From Carboxylicivirga sp. M1479 (GTDB lineage: Bacteria > Bacteroidota > Bacteroidia > Bacteroidales > Marinilabiliaceae): DNA of 64,000 nucleotides. Each line of letters opens with the position of its first letter. Within the stretch, counting starts at the first letter, position 1. Positions 45,091 through 53,391 of the stretch are shown piece after piece. The translations under genes were made by a program, and so were the position numbers. Below the pieces are notes generated by a model, which worked only from the letters and a program-made list of their open reading frames with translations, made no database searches and was not told the DNA's origin. Location of the stretch: the NCBI RefSeq assembly GCF_007097485.1, contig NZ_VKDE01000026.1, positions 1 through 64,000 of the forward strand. The letters are read 5' to 3'.

Positions 45091-46065
45091 ATGAAATTAT
45101 ATGCTACTTTAATTGTTCTTCTATTCATCTCTCTGATTTCATTATCGGCAGCCAGGACCATTACACAATACGGGCTGCCCAACTGCATTGAATTGCGAAA
45201 TGAAAACACCAGAGTTGTCCTGGACCCTAATATCGGCGGACGGGTTTTAGTTTATGAAATTAACGGGAAAAATGTGCTGTACTTTGATAAAGCACACGAA
45301 GGTATCACAGATGGCTACAAGATACAGCGAGTTGATGCCGGACGTTTTGACTTTGGCCCGGTACAGACAATGCCTAAACACAATACCTATTGGAAAGGTG
45401 TCTGGAAGGCTGAAATTATCGGTGATTATTCGGTAAAAATGACCAGTCAGGTTGACACTTCCCTTAACCTGTGCATCACCAGGCATTTTATCCTTGACCA
45501 GCATTGTTCGAGGTTAAGTTGTACACAAACAATTAAAAATCTTGGCAATAAGGAGATTAGCGTATGTTTTTGGGGCCGGACACTAGTTAAAGGCCGCGGA
45601 ATTAGTTTAACACCGCTTCACCCGCAATCGCGTTTTCCCGAGGGGTACATTGCCTATTATAAAGAAAAGAGCGGTACCGTTATGAAGTACAAAAACATTA
45701 ATGAGCCAAATATACGTAAACGCGATAATATACTAGAAATATTCGGGCCAACGGATTGCGGTAAATTGGTAATGGACGGTGAAGATGGCTGGATGGCTTA
45801 TCTATCGCCAGAAGATGTGCTTTTTGTGAAGAAGTTCAAGCACTATCCGAAGAAAATTTATGGTGAGATGACGGCTGCAACCACCTCAATATGGTCATTT
45901 CGCCACGAGGTATACGAAATTGAGCCCTATGGACCGATGGAAACCCTTAAGCCCGGTAAATCAGCTACCTTTAACGAAGAGTGGTATTTGCAATCATTTG
46001 AATTCCCGTCTGATTTATTACCCGATCTTAACAGGGTCAAGGAGACGATAAATGCATTAAAATAA
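45091..46065 (+). CDS. DUF4380-like, galactose-mutarotase-fold secreted protein
   Basis: 324 aa, signal about 1-21 (ISLISLSAA). Beta-rich with LRNENTRVVLDPNIGGRVLVYEINGKNVLYFD, the usual opening of DUF4380 proteins (mutarotase-like beta-sandwich); quoted segment is VVLDPNIGGRVLVYEI. Further blocks: GRFDFGPVQTMPKHNTYW, CFWGRTLVKGRG, IEPYGPMETLKPGKSATF. Function of the family is unknown; the fold binds sugars. It lies 22 bp after a sulfatase, so a sugar-binding or epimerase role in the same pathway is an inference. The long perfect hairpin at 46184-46228 follows. Confidence 0.65.
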   Translation: MKLYATLIVLLFISLISLSAARTITQYGLPNCIELRNENTRVVLDPNIGGRVLVYEINGKNVLYFDKAHEGITDGYKIQRVDAGRFDFGPVQTMPKHNTYWKGVWKAEIIGDYSVKMTSQVDTSLNLCITRHFILDQHCSRLSCTQTIKNLGNKEISVCFWGRTLVKGRGISLTPLHPQSRFPEGYIAYYKEKSGTVMKYKNINEPNIRKRDNILEIFGPTDCGKLVMDGEDGWMAYLSPEDVLFVKKFKHYPKKIYGEMTAATTSIWSFRHEVYEIEPYGPMETLKPGKSATFNEEWYLQSFEFPSDLLPDLNRVKETINALK

Positions 46066-46383
46066 TCCTACAGTAATTGGAATAGTGTCCAGCATGTTAT
46101 TTATCTATTTGATAGATAGTAATTAAAATATTTTATTCAACTTACTGACACGGATTTTCAATCAGTATCACTCACTTAATAACACTGCGCCTAGTAAATC
46201 TCTTGAAGTGTGATTTACTAGGCGCAGTATGATGTTGATTTTAAACAAAAAGCCTAATCCTCCAGACTTTATACCATTTTAACTATGATTATAGCCTTAT
46301 TTTTTTTGTGTATTGCCGATGCAATAATGAATGGATTTAGCAAATGAAATGATGATAAGGCCAGCTTCATTATACAACCGGTA
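46066..46383. other. Convergent intergenic region
   Basis: 318 bp between convergent genes. Contains the 17-bp perfect hairpin at 46184-46228 and nothing else that I recognise. Confidence 0.6.
46184..46228. terminator. Perfect 17-bp stem-loop, likely bidirectional terminator
   Basis: ACTGCGCCTAGTAAATC (46184-46200) and its exact reverse complement (46212-46228) flank an 11-nt loop. It stands between convergent genes. No T-run on either side, so it is atypical for an intrinsic terminator. Confidence 0.6.
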
Positions 46384-49300
46384 TTAGTCCTTATTAAATT
46401 TTTTCCTTACCGGCAGCTTGTCTACTGTTGCAGTTAGTATGTATAAGCCCTTGGACAAATGACTCACATTGGTGCCATCCAGCACTTTTACCCCATTAAG
46501 GTTATAAATTTTAACATTTTCCACATGACCGTTGGTTAAAAAGGAGATGGTATGTTTCACCGGGTTCGGGTATATTTTCAGATCTGTAGCTGACACATCC
46601 TCAATATCGACATAAATGATCGGTCCCAAGTGAATATTATCAATACTTATCGACTGATACTGAGGAGATAGATCAGTGCCACAAAGAATCTGAATCTTCT
46701 CAATGCTTTGTACACTGGCGGGTGTTTGAATCGTATCGGCAAAATATTCCCAGGTATCAGTCGACGAAAACGTAGCTGTAAAAACAACAGATGAACCTTC
46801 ATCAAAATGCACTTTCATCTTACATTGCTCACCGGCTTTACCTTTAGCCCAGAATGCCATAAAATATTCTTCCTGATTATCAATTTGAATACTTTGAATA
46901 TAGTCAACACCTGAATTAAGGTCACCACTTACTTGATATGCATTGTTGGACTCGTTCTGCCCTGGCTGTATTAACTGCCTCAATTGAGCTTTGTTATTAC
47001 TCCAACCAATTTCACCTTCTTCAAATCCGGGATTTTTAATAAAGTTATACCCGTTATCAGTGCCTGAACCTTTTGGTGGCAAAGCATTCATTGGGAAATC
47101 CTTAGCCGGAAACAAGTCATTGCGAGATAATAAAGACACCTCTGTTTCACTTAACAGCCGGTCATATAAATGGAAATCATCAATGAAACCATAATAATAA
47201 GACTCCTCAACGGTCAGGTAATCCTGAGCAGCCGGTACATACAGCTTAACGGCTACAGTATTGCCCCCTAACTCAGGACCCCCTGCATTATTTAATGATA
47301 GCTGGGTGAAAGGAAGGTCTGCTTTTATGCGAGAAACTGGCCTGTTGGCTTCATAGAGCATAAACTTTAATTGCTGGTTCTGGCTATCGAACAACACTGT
47401 AATGGCATACCAGGTATCAAAATCAATGGCATGATTTAGGTGCTCGTGAACGACAGTGCCATTTGCATCACTCCATATACTTGCCACCAGGTGATTATCG
47501 CTAATACCGATTGACAGGCCGTTTGTTTCATCTCCTTCGGCATATAGTATTTGATCGTCTGTTGTTTCACCTGCCTGAAAGTGAAAATGAACGGAACGGT
47601 CCGGCATTGAATGATGCCCGGCAGTCGGTATGCTTATATAACCTGTACCGGTTAATACCAGTACACCATTGGGGTTAGAGCCCTCTCCAATTAAATGCCC
47701 GGTATCAAAGATTCTCTGACTGGCAAAATTATCAATATCGCCATGTTGTAATGATGCAAAATCGAAAGCCACCGCATGGCCGGCATCATGAACGTAGGGC
47801 ATCTTATCATCATCACCGGCTAATTCATAATCATCATCCCTGTCACCATAATCATCATAGTTAACAATAGGCCAGGTGTTATTATTTATTTCATCGACGG
47901 TTAAAACACCATCTCCGTCATGATCGGCATTACTATCGTGTGTAGTTTCTCTCAAATAATAAGTGGTGTGATGATCCAGATTAAAACCCATAATAGCTTC
48001 CCAAACATTTGGGGTAGCATCGTTGTCAAATTCTGAAGTTTCTGAATCATTGGGGTCTATTAAATCCAGAGTTTGTGTAATCGTGGCCTTCTCCCCATCA
48101 AATAGTGCATAACTTAATTCTATGACATTACTTATACCATCTCCGTCATAATCGCCATTGATGGATAAATCACCAGGTGGATTTCCATCACTTGGATCGT
48201 TGGGATTCAGCTCATCCAGTAAACTCTCCGCGAAATCTGAAATATTATCCCGGTCACTATCCGGGTTATGCGGATCTGTACCACTTATAGTGATCTCGTA
48301 GTCATTACTTAAAAAGTCACCGTCTGTATCGTTGGCATCAACACTGCCTTCTCCATTCATGACCTCAAGCCTCACGCGTTTTTCATAATCGTTGTACCAC
48401 TCATGGTCGATTTGATTGTAATACTCGTTCAAAGTTAAAAAGGTGATGGGCAAGGGATAGATGCCTTTGTTTACATCCTCCATTAATTGCTTGATTTCCT
48501 CAATCCTGAGAACCGTCGGATAGTCCACCCTGTCTTTGGCATTCACCGCACTCATAATCAGTGGCACTTTACTTTCATTCATCCAGCTCACTGCTGCATT
48601 GATCATGGTGTTATACGTTTCTTCATAAGGGTGCCATCCACCACCGGCAAATCCTTTGTGAAAATCACTTAAATAGTACTCTCCGGCATTTGAGGGGAAA
48701 ATAATCTCATCCAGTCTTTCAGGGTTGTTAATACTTCCGGGTGGGAAAATTATATTTCGGGTGGGATCAACCTGTCGAACGATGTTACATATCACCTGAT
48801 AATGGTTGTTTAATCGATCGATGGCCTGCGGATCTTTCGTACCAAATAAGCTATTTACCTTCCCGGTCTCCAGAAAAACGTGATAGGATAAGCGGTGCGA
48901 AGCATATTTGTAACGATCGACAATGGCTATCCACCAGGCTTCCATCTCAGGTAAGAAGTGCTGCAAGAAATTCGGATTGTCGTGATCTATTCCAAGAACC
49001 CCCTCGGTGACCGAATTACCTTTATTACCAATATGGCAGTATAAGCCATGACGGCTTATTTCCTCTATCCAGCCATCAAGTGATTCATAATAATTGGGTG
49101 TATTGGTTTGGTCTTGTTGCTTTGATTTAGATTTATCAAGCCGACCAATATGCATTCTTACGTGTCCAAAACCTGCCTTTTTCATATCAACAACCGTTTG
49201 TGCCGGCCGATGTTCGCCTTTATCAACATCTGCCTCAACAATAAAACCATTGCCCATATTGTTCACTAAGTCAACGGGCAAAATAGGATTATCAACATGG

Positions 49301-49680
49301 GTACTTAACATTCCTCCTTTAAGTGTAAACTCTTTTTGAGTAATACTTCCCTGTTTGTCCTCCAGGGTTATTTGGACGTGCTGTGAAACGGATTTTTTAT
49401 AAACGTACATGTCTTTATAAAACTCATAAGCCTGAATGGCTGCCCAATCGCCCGGCATTGTTCCCCCTTCTGACAGCTTATAATGTGTGATGTTATAGTT
49501 ATCAGGCACATCTACCTCAATGTGAATGTGGTCGGCCTGAATTAATGCGATTGAACTGACATCGACACCATCGTTGGTGCTTATTTTAATGGGGCTCGCA
49601 GCATATACATTTGCTGAGGTGAACAGCAATGTACACACCAGCATATTTAGACAAGAAACAAAAATGTGAATGTGCTTCAT
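46384..49680 (-). CDS. GH5-like secreted multidomain protein with Ca-binding repeats, LamG-like and T9SS domains
   Basis: 1098 aa. Signal about 1-28. After a small beta domain, a TIM-barrel region (about 140-440) resembles GH5 cellulases: KKAGFGHVRMHIGRLDKS, HGLYCHIGN, EAWWIAIVDRYKYASHRLSYHVFLETGK, and PTRNIIFPPGSINN. Thrombospondin-type-3-like Ca repeats follow (about 445-620, DANDTDGDFLSNDYEITISG). Then comes a LamG-like domain (about 650-850), a CBM-like module (about 880-1010), and the T9SS tail (about 1020-1098, YPNPVKHTISFL). The acid/base Glu of GH5 is normally in NEP; here the equivalent strand ends FLETG, so catalysis is plausible but unproven. Released or surface-attached by T9SS. 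Backbone cleavage is the likely job. Confidence 0.75.
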   Translation of the reverse strand: MKHIHIFVSCLNMLVCTLLFTSANVYAASPIKISTNDGVDVSSIALIQADHIHIEVDVPDNYNITHYKLSEGGTMPGDWAAIQAYEFYKDMYVYKKSVSQHVQITLEDKQGSITQKEFTLKGGMLSTHVDNPILPVDLVNNMGNGFIVEADVDKGEHRPAQTVVDMKKAGFGHVRMHIGRLDKSKSKQQDQTNTPNYYESLDGWIEEISRHGLYCHIGNKGNSVTEGVLGIDHDNPNFLQHFLPEMEAWWIAIVDRYKYASHRLSYHVFLETGKVNSLFGTKDPQAIDRLNNHYQVICNIVRQVDPTRNIIFPPGSINNPERLDEIIFPSNAGEYYLSDFHKGFAGGGWHPYEETYNTMINAAVSWMNESKVPLIMSAVNAKDRVDYPTVLRIEEIKQLMEDVNKGIYPLPITFLTLNEYYNQIDHEWYNDYEKRVRLEVMNGEGSVDANDTDGDFLSNDYEITISGTDPHNPDSDRDNISDFAESLLDELNPNDPSDGNPPGDLSINGDYDGDGISNVIELSYALFDGEKATITQTLDLIDPNDSETSEFDNDATPNVWEAIMGFNLDHHTTYYLRETTHDSNADHDGDGVLTVDEINNNTWPIVNYDDYGDRDDDYELAGDDDKMPYVHDAGHAVAFDFASLQHGDIDNFASQRIFDTGHLIGEGSNPNGVLVLTGTGYISIPTAGHHSMPDRSVHFHFQAGETTDDQILYAEGDETNGLSIGISDNHLVASIWSDANGTVVHEHLNHAIDFDTWYAITVLFDSQNQQLKFMLYEANRPVSRIKADLPFTQLSLNNAGGPELGGNTVAVKLYVPAAQDYLTVEESYYYGFIDDFHLYDRLLSETEVSLLSRNDLFPAKDFPMNALPPKGSGTDNGYNFIKNPGFEEGEIGWSNNKAQLRQLIQPGQNESNNAYQVSGDLNSGVDYIQSIQIDNQEEYFMAFWAKGKAGEQCKMKVHFDEGSSVVFTATFSSTDTWEYFADTIQTPASVQSIEKIQILCGTDLSPQYQSISIDNIHLGPIIYVDIEDVSATDLKIYPNPVKHTISFLTNGHVENVKIYNLNGVKVLDGTNVSHLSKGLYILTATVDKLPVRKKFNKD

Positions 49681-50157
49681 ACTACTTAGATTTTTTAGCT
49701 TTACTTTAAAACAAATATTGAATGTATACTATTATCCTTCATCAGGTTATAAGAACATTCATATTACACATACCTCATCAAGGTGGGGCATTGAAGCTGA
49801 ATGATTCATTAATGATGCTATGATGGCAATGAATGGCTCAGTACTATCCATTCCTTTATTAATATGATTGATAGTGAAAATTCCTTAACAAGCCTAGAGT
49901 GAAGTATGTTAATTAAACAAGCTAATATTTTGATGATATTTTTCTTTTTTCAAAGCAAAAATTTACAAGCATAGTCATAGCTACGGCGAAAAATTTTAAC
50001 GTAGTAAAATGGAAAATAGGACAAAAAGAAAGTTCGGGAAATTAGCATTCTATACACTAGTAGCAACTTACAAAAAAGGAAGCTCAAAAGCTTCCTTAAA
50101 ATACGATATGCGAAAAATTCAAGCGTATAAAAGGATAACCCTTAAATACGGCATTTG
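49681..50157. other. Intergenic region between two T9SS genes
   Basis: 477 bp. Holds a CTACG/CGTAG dyad near 49980-50005 and a terminator hairpin at 50072-50102 for the upstream minus-strand gene. The rest is AT-rich and empty. Confidence 0.55.
50072..50102 (-). terminator. Intrinsic terminator of the T9SS gene at 50158
   Basis: Stem AAGGAAGCT (50076-50084) / AGCTTCCTT (50089-50097) with CAAA loop. On the minus strand it is followed by a T-run (complement of A at 50072-50077), giving a good Rho-independent terminator about 55 bp past the stop. Confidence 0.8.
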
Positions 50158-51018
50158 TTATTTTATCACAAGTTTTTGCACTCCAATTTGCCCATCAACC
50201 AAACCTTTTACCAGGTAATAACCTTTAGTTAGTGAGCTTACATTTATACTTCCTGATACGTCTTTAACTTCAAGAACTGTTTTTCCGCTAATATCAATAA
50301 CCTCAATTTGCTGAGCACCATCAACAGTAATTTGCGATGAAGCAGGATTTGGATATATAGTAAATAAATTATCTTTTACATCATTGATGGCTGTTGGAGC
50401 AACCTCTGTAAAAGTAATTTCATCAAACCAAATATTAAAAGCCTTGCCTCCAGCATAATAATTTTTATCAAACAATTTGATTTTAGTTGTGTTTTCAATA
50501 TTATAATTGTCAACCGTAATCTGTTGCCATTCCTCTGTTAGCAATACACTCGTACTTAAAATTCTTACACGGGCACCGTTTGTTACACCTGCCGCATCAG
50601 TTTTTGCGTAAAATGACATTGTCACAGGATTTGTAGCTGATCCCGACGGGAAAGCATACATTTCTAACCAACATTCGTTATCCAATGTAGCCAATGTAGT
50701 ATAGGATACTTTCAAAGATTTGCTTGATCCATTGGCACCGGAACCTGAAATTGCAGCTTTTAAAGTTGGAAATTCAACTCGTTTATCAAAAGCTATTCTT
50801 CTGATGTAGCCGGTCGGATTAGATTGTGTGAATAAATCTGTCCACACTCCTCCCTGAAGTAAAACATCTGTACCATCAGTACCACAACCGGAACAGCCTT
50901 GCGCTGTTTCTCCGATAGTGTAATTTTCAAAATTTTCTTTAGCAGAAAATAGTTGAGCATTAGTAGTGTTTAAAGCAGTAAATAATAAAACAAAAAGAGT
51001 AAACGTTACATTTCTCAT
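50158..51018 (-). CDS. T9SS-sorted secreted protein with CBM-like domain
   Basis: 286 aa from the ATG read at 51018 (MRNVTFTLFVLLF), chosen because a Sec signal starts there; an in-frame start at 51063 adds 15 unlikely residues. After the signal (ending NTTNAQ) comes a beta-sandwich (about 20-205) with AKENFENYTIGETAQG and FNIWFDEITFTEVAP, the terminal strand pattern of carbohydrate-binding modules. The C-terminal ~75 aa (LFTIYPNPASSQITVDG ... KGYYLVKGLVDGQ) are a T9SS tail. No catalytic motif. A decayed fragment similar to the DEITFTEVAPT block lies upstream at 51133-51282. Confidence 0.75.
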   Translation of the reverse strand: MRNVTFTLFVLLFTALNTTNAQLFSAKENFENYTIGETAQGCSGCGTDGTDVLLQGGVWTDLFTQSNPTGYIRRIAFDKRVEFPTLKAAISGSGANGSSKSLKVSYTTLATLDNECWLEMYAFPSGSATNPVTMSFYAKTDAAGVTNGARVRILSTSVLLTEEWQQITVDNYNIENTTKIKLFDKNYYAGGKAFNIWFDEITFTEVAPTAINDVKDNLFTIYPNPASSQITVDGAQQIEVIDISGKTVLEVKDVSGSINVSSLTKGYYLVKGLVDGQIGVQKLVIK

Positions 51019-51132
51019 AACACATAGATTTAAAAAATAAGTAAATAATTTTGGACAGTTCAAATGTATGGCAATGGGTATTTATAGGGGTTTCTGTTTT
51101 GTTCTAATAGGTTTGTAATTGATTCCGAAACC

Positions 51133-51282
51133 TTATAATGCAGCAGTAAGCAATAGTAAGTTCAAGCACTCATACGGCTCAATCGATGTGGCAGGAGCAA
51201 CGGCTGTTTTTATCGTGATGTCATCCATCCAAAGAACGCATGATAAAATTGTTGTCGCAGCTGCTCCACTATTATAAATAAA
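51133..51282 (-). pseudogene. Fragment of a CBM-like secreted protein
   Basis: Minus-strand frame between two stops reads NSGAAATTILSCVLWMDDITIKTAVAPATSIEP. WMDDITIKTAVAPATS resembles IWFDEITFTEVAPTAI in the neighbouring T9SS protein. No start, no T9SS tail: a leftover of a duplicated or recombined gene. Similarity is short, so chance cannot be ruled out. Confidence 0.4.
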
Positions 51283-51338
51283 TCAAAATAATAGTACCGT
51301 ATTAGCATTAGAATGTTATGAACATACCCAATGCTATC

Positions 51339-52940
51339 TTATTTTAACAATCGCTTATATAAGGATGTATAATTTTTAGGCAGAATTACTTTCTTATTTT
51401 CCCAACTGATGTGGCGATCAAAATACTGTTTGTAAAATTGGTAGTTGTTGTAATCAACGCCCTCCTTTTTTATTTTCAGAACCTCCTGGTCATAATAACT
51501 TTGCATTTGTTCCAACTGCTTTTTGTAAACGGGGTTATTCACCTCATTCTTCATCTCCAAAGGATCTTTTTCTTTATCAAACAACTCTTCGGTGGGTTTC
51601 ATGCCATTGCCCCCATAAGCCCAGTAGATGTATTTGATTTTCTCAGACTGAATGGATAGTACATGTGTAGGTGCCGCACCAAACATATTCATTACCGGCA
51701 GGTAGGAGCGCATTGATTTCTTCGGATTATCAACAATCGGCAATAAACTTTTACCATCCATGTTAAAGGGTATCTCTTGCTGTGCCAATGCTAGGATTGT
51801 TGGTGCCACATCAATGTTCCCGACCAGAGAGGCAGTTCTTGTGCCTTTATTCATTTTTTTATGTCGCGGATCGAAATAAATAAACGGAGCTTTGGCTGCC
51901 TCTTCATATGGCAGCACTTTACCGCCAAAACCATGTGCTCCCAGATGATAACCATTATCAGAAGTGTAAATAATAACTGTATTCTTATCCTGCCCAGACT
52001 CTTTTAAGGCCTTCATAATCATTCCAACCGCATAATCCACTCCATAAATGAGTTGATAGTATTTTTTTACGCTTTCCTGATAAGCATCAGCACTTTCATA
52101 GCCGTAATTGCGAAATAATCTAAGCCGTTGCCGCCCATTTTGAGCTTGTTCGGCCAAATGCCTGCCATTAGCAATACCATAGTTTTCAGGCATTGGTATT
52201 TCTATACCGGCATAAACCTCGTCAAACATGGGATCCGGTACACTTGGCAGGTGGGGTGCTTTAAAACTTAGCGATAAGCAAAAGGGCTGCTTGCTATTGG
52301 TATTTTCCTTAATGAAGTTGGCTGCCCAGGCTCCGTAAGCCCTGCTGGAGTGTGGATAATCATCAGCGTACATCTGCATGTACTTGTTTTTAGCCGTCTC
52401 ATATTCTGTTTGACCAATTCCGCCGCGCCACTCATCAAACTGATCGATTGGCAACAAATCGTAGGTATGGTGACCAATGCTATTGGATATACCTTCGGTA
52501 ACCGGAAAACCAAACTTACCTGCAAAAGCAACCTTATAACCCGCTTTCCGGAGTAGCACAGGGTATGATAATTCATACTGCTCCTTGGTTAATGAACCGT
52601 GTGTAAAGTTACAAGCCGTTTTATACTCCAACATACCGGTCATTATCTGGGCTCTGCTTGCCATGCAAATAGATGTGGTATTATAATAATTGTCAAACAC
52701 CAGCCCCTGAGCCGATAATTTGTCCAGGTTAGGTGTTTTAATGACTTTATTGCCATTAAATCCCGCCGACAAATAGGAATGGTCATCAGCTAATAAAAAG
52801 ATAATATTTGGCCGTTCTTGTGCCTCAGCCTCAAAACACAAAGCTGTCACTAACAGGTAAAACACGGCGAATACTGTTAGTTGAAGATTGAAATACCGGC
52901 GGCCTTTCGGCTTACCCAAATTGAATAGAGCGTTTTTCAT
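51339..52940 (-). CDS. S1-type sulfatase with CMASR active-site motif
   Basis: 533 aa from the ATG read at 52940 (MKNALFNLGKPKGRR); the start at 52982 adds 14 doubtful residues. Hydrophobic signal about 18-38. Formylglycine Cys C92 in TSICMASRAQIMTG: the usual Pro is Ala (CxAxR), a variant accepted by maturases in some sulfatases. Metal Asp D52/D53 in FLLADDHSYLS; VIIYTSDNGYHLGAHG for the second metal region. Longer than the other sulfatases at the N-terminus. Its C-terminal half has PYEEAAKAPFIYFDPRHK. Divergent from the fucosidase at 53392. Monocistronic by position; specificity unknown. Confidence 0.9.
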   Translation of the reverse strand: MKNALFNLGKPKGRRYFNLQLTVFAVFYLLVTALCFEAEAQERPNIIFLLADDHSYLSAGFNGNKVIKTPNLDKLSAQGLVFDNYYNTTSICMASRAQIMTGMLEYKTACNFTHGSLTKEQYELSYPVLLRKAGYKVAFAGKFGFPVTEGISNSIGHHTYDLLPIDQFDEWRGGIGQTEYETAKNKYMQMYADDYPHSSRAYGAWAANFIKENTNSKQPFCLSLSFKAPHLPSVPDPMFDEVYAGIEIPMPENYGIANGRHLAEQAQNGRQRLRLFRNYGYESADAYQESVKKYYQLIYGVDYAVGMIMKALKESGQDKNTVIIYTSDNGYHLGAHGFGGKVLPYEEAAKAPFIYFDPRHKKMNKGTRTASLVGNIDVAPTILALAQQEIPFNMDGKSLLPIVDNPKKSMRSYLPVMNMFGAAPTHVLSIQSEKIKYIYWAYGGNGMKPTEELFDKEKDPLEMKNEVNNPVYKKQLEQMQSYYDQEVLKIKKEGVDYNNYQFYKQYFDRHISWENKKVILPKNYTSLYKRLLK

Positions 52941-53391
52941 AAATCTGAATTTAATATTGTTAACAGGAGACCTATAAGCCAATCCCTGTTGTAAAATTAT
53001 ATTCTATCATTCTTTGGATGGTTTGAATAGCGTTCTATTTATGTAATAGTCTATCGGTTAAGTTTGCTTTTTCGGGCTTTTGAGGTGTCAATATCATTCA
53101 CCCAACATCTCCCACCTTTTGCAGTGTAGGCAAGGGAGGAGTTTTTTGTACTGATCTCATAATAATTCTTCCCTCGTTTATAGGAATAAGCATTGAGGAG
53201 ATACTTAGGAGAAAAAAAGGCTTTCTTAGGGCCGAAGTCAACAGACAATGAGCAATGGAGTGACCTATGCGAATTATAATGAAACCCTGTTCAACGACAA
53301 ATCTTCTACTTTTACAGCATCATTTATTGTGAAGCAAAAATTGAGATATTGTACTTCATTTAAGTCAAAATATTTATTAAAATAAAATATC
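52941..53391. other. Divergent intergenic region before the second fucosidase
   Basis: 451 bp. A hairpin CTCCC..TTGC / GCAA..GGGAG (53109-53138) is followed by a T-run (53142-53147) on the plus strand and looks like a terminator with no plus-strand gene before it. It could be an attenuator in a long fucosidase leader or a piece of a dispersed repeat. A 65-codon minus-strand frame over it has no recognisable similarity. Confidence 0.45.
53109..53147 (+). terminator. Orphan terminator-like hairpin
   Basis: Stem CTCCC/GGGAG plus TTGC/GCAA, then GAGTTTTTTG. Lies 245 bp upstream of the fucosidase start with no plus-strand gene before it. Confidence 0.45.

Noticed and set aside
50009-50218. 69-codon plus-strand frame MENRTKRKFGK
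   Set aside because: Runs through the terminator hairpin and into the antisense of the T9SS gene.
53051-53248. 65-codon minus-strand frame over the CTCCC hairpin
   Set aside because: Its coding sequence runs through the inverted repeat and has no recognisable similarity; more likely chance or a repeat.
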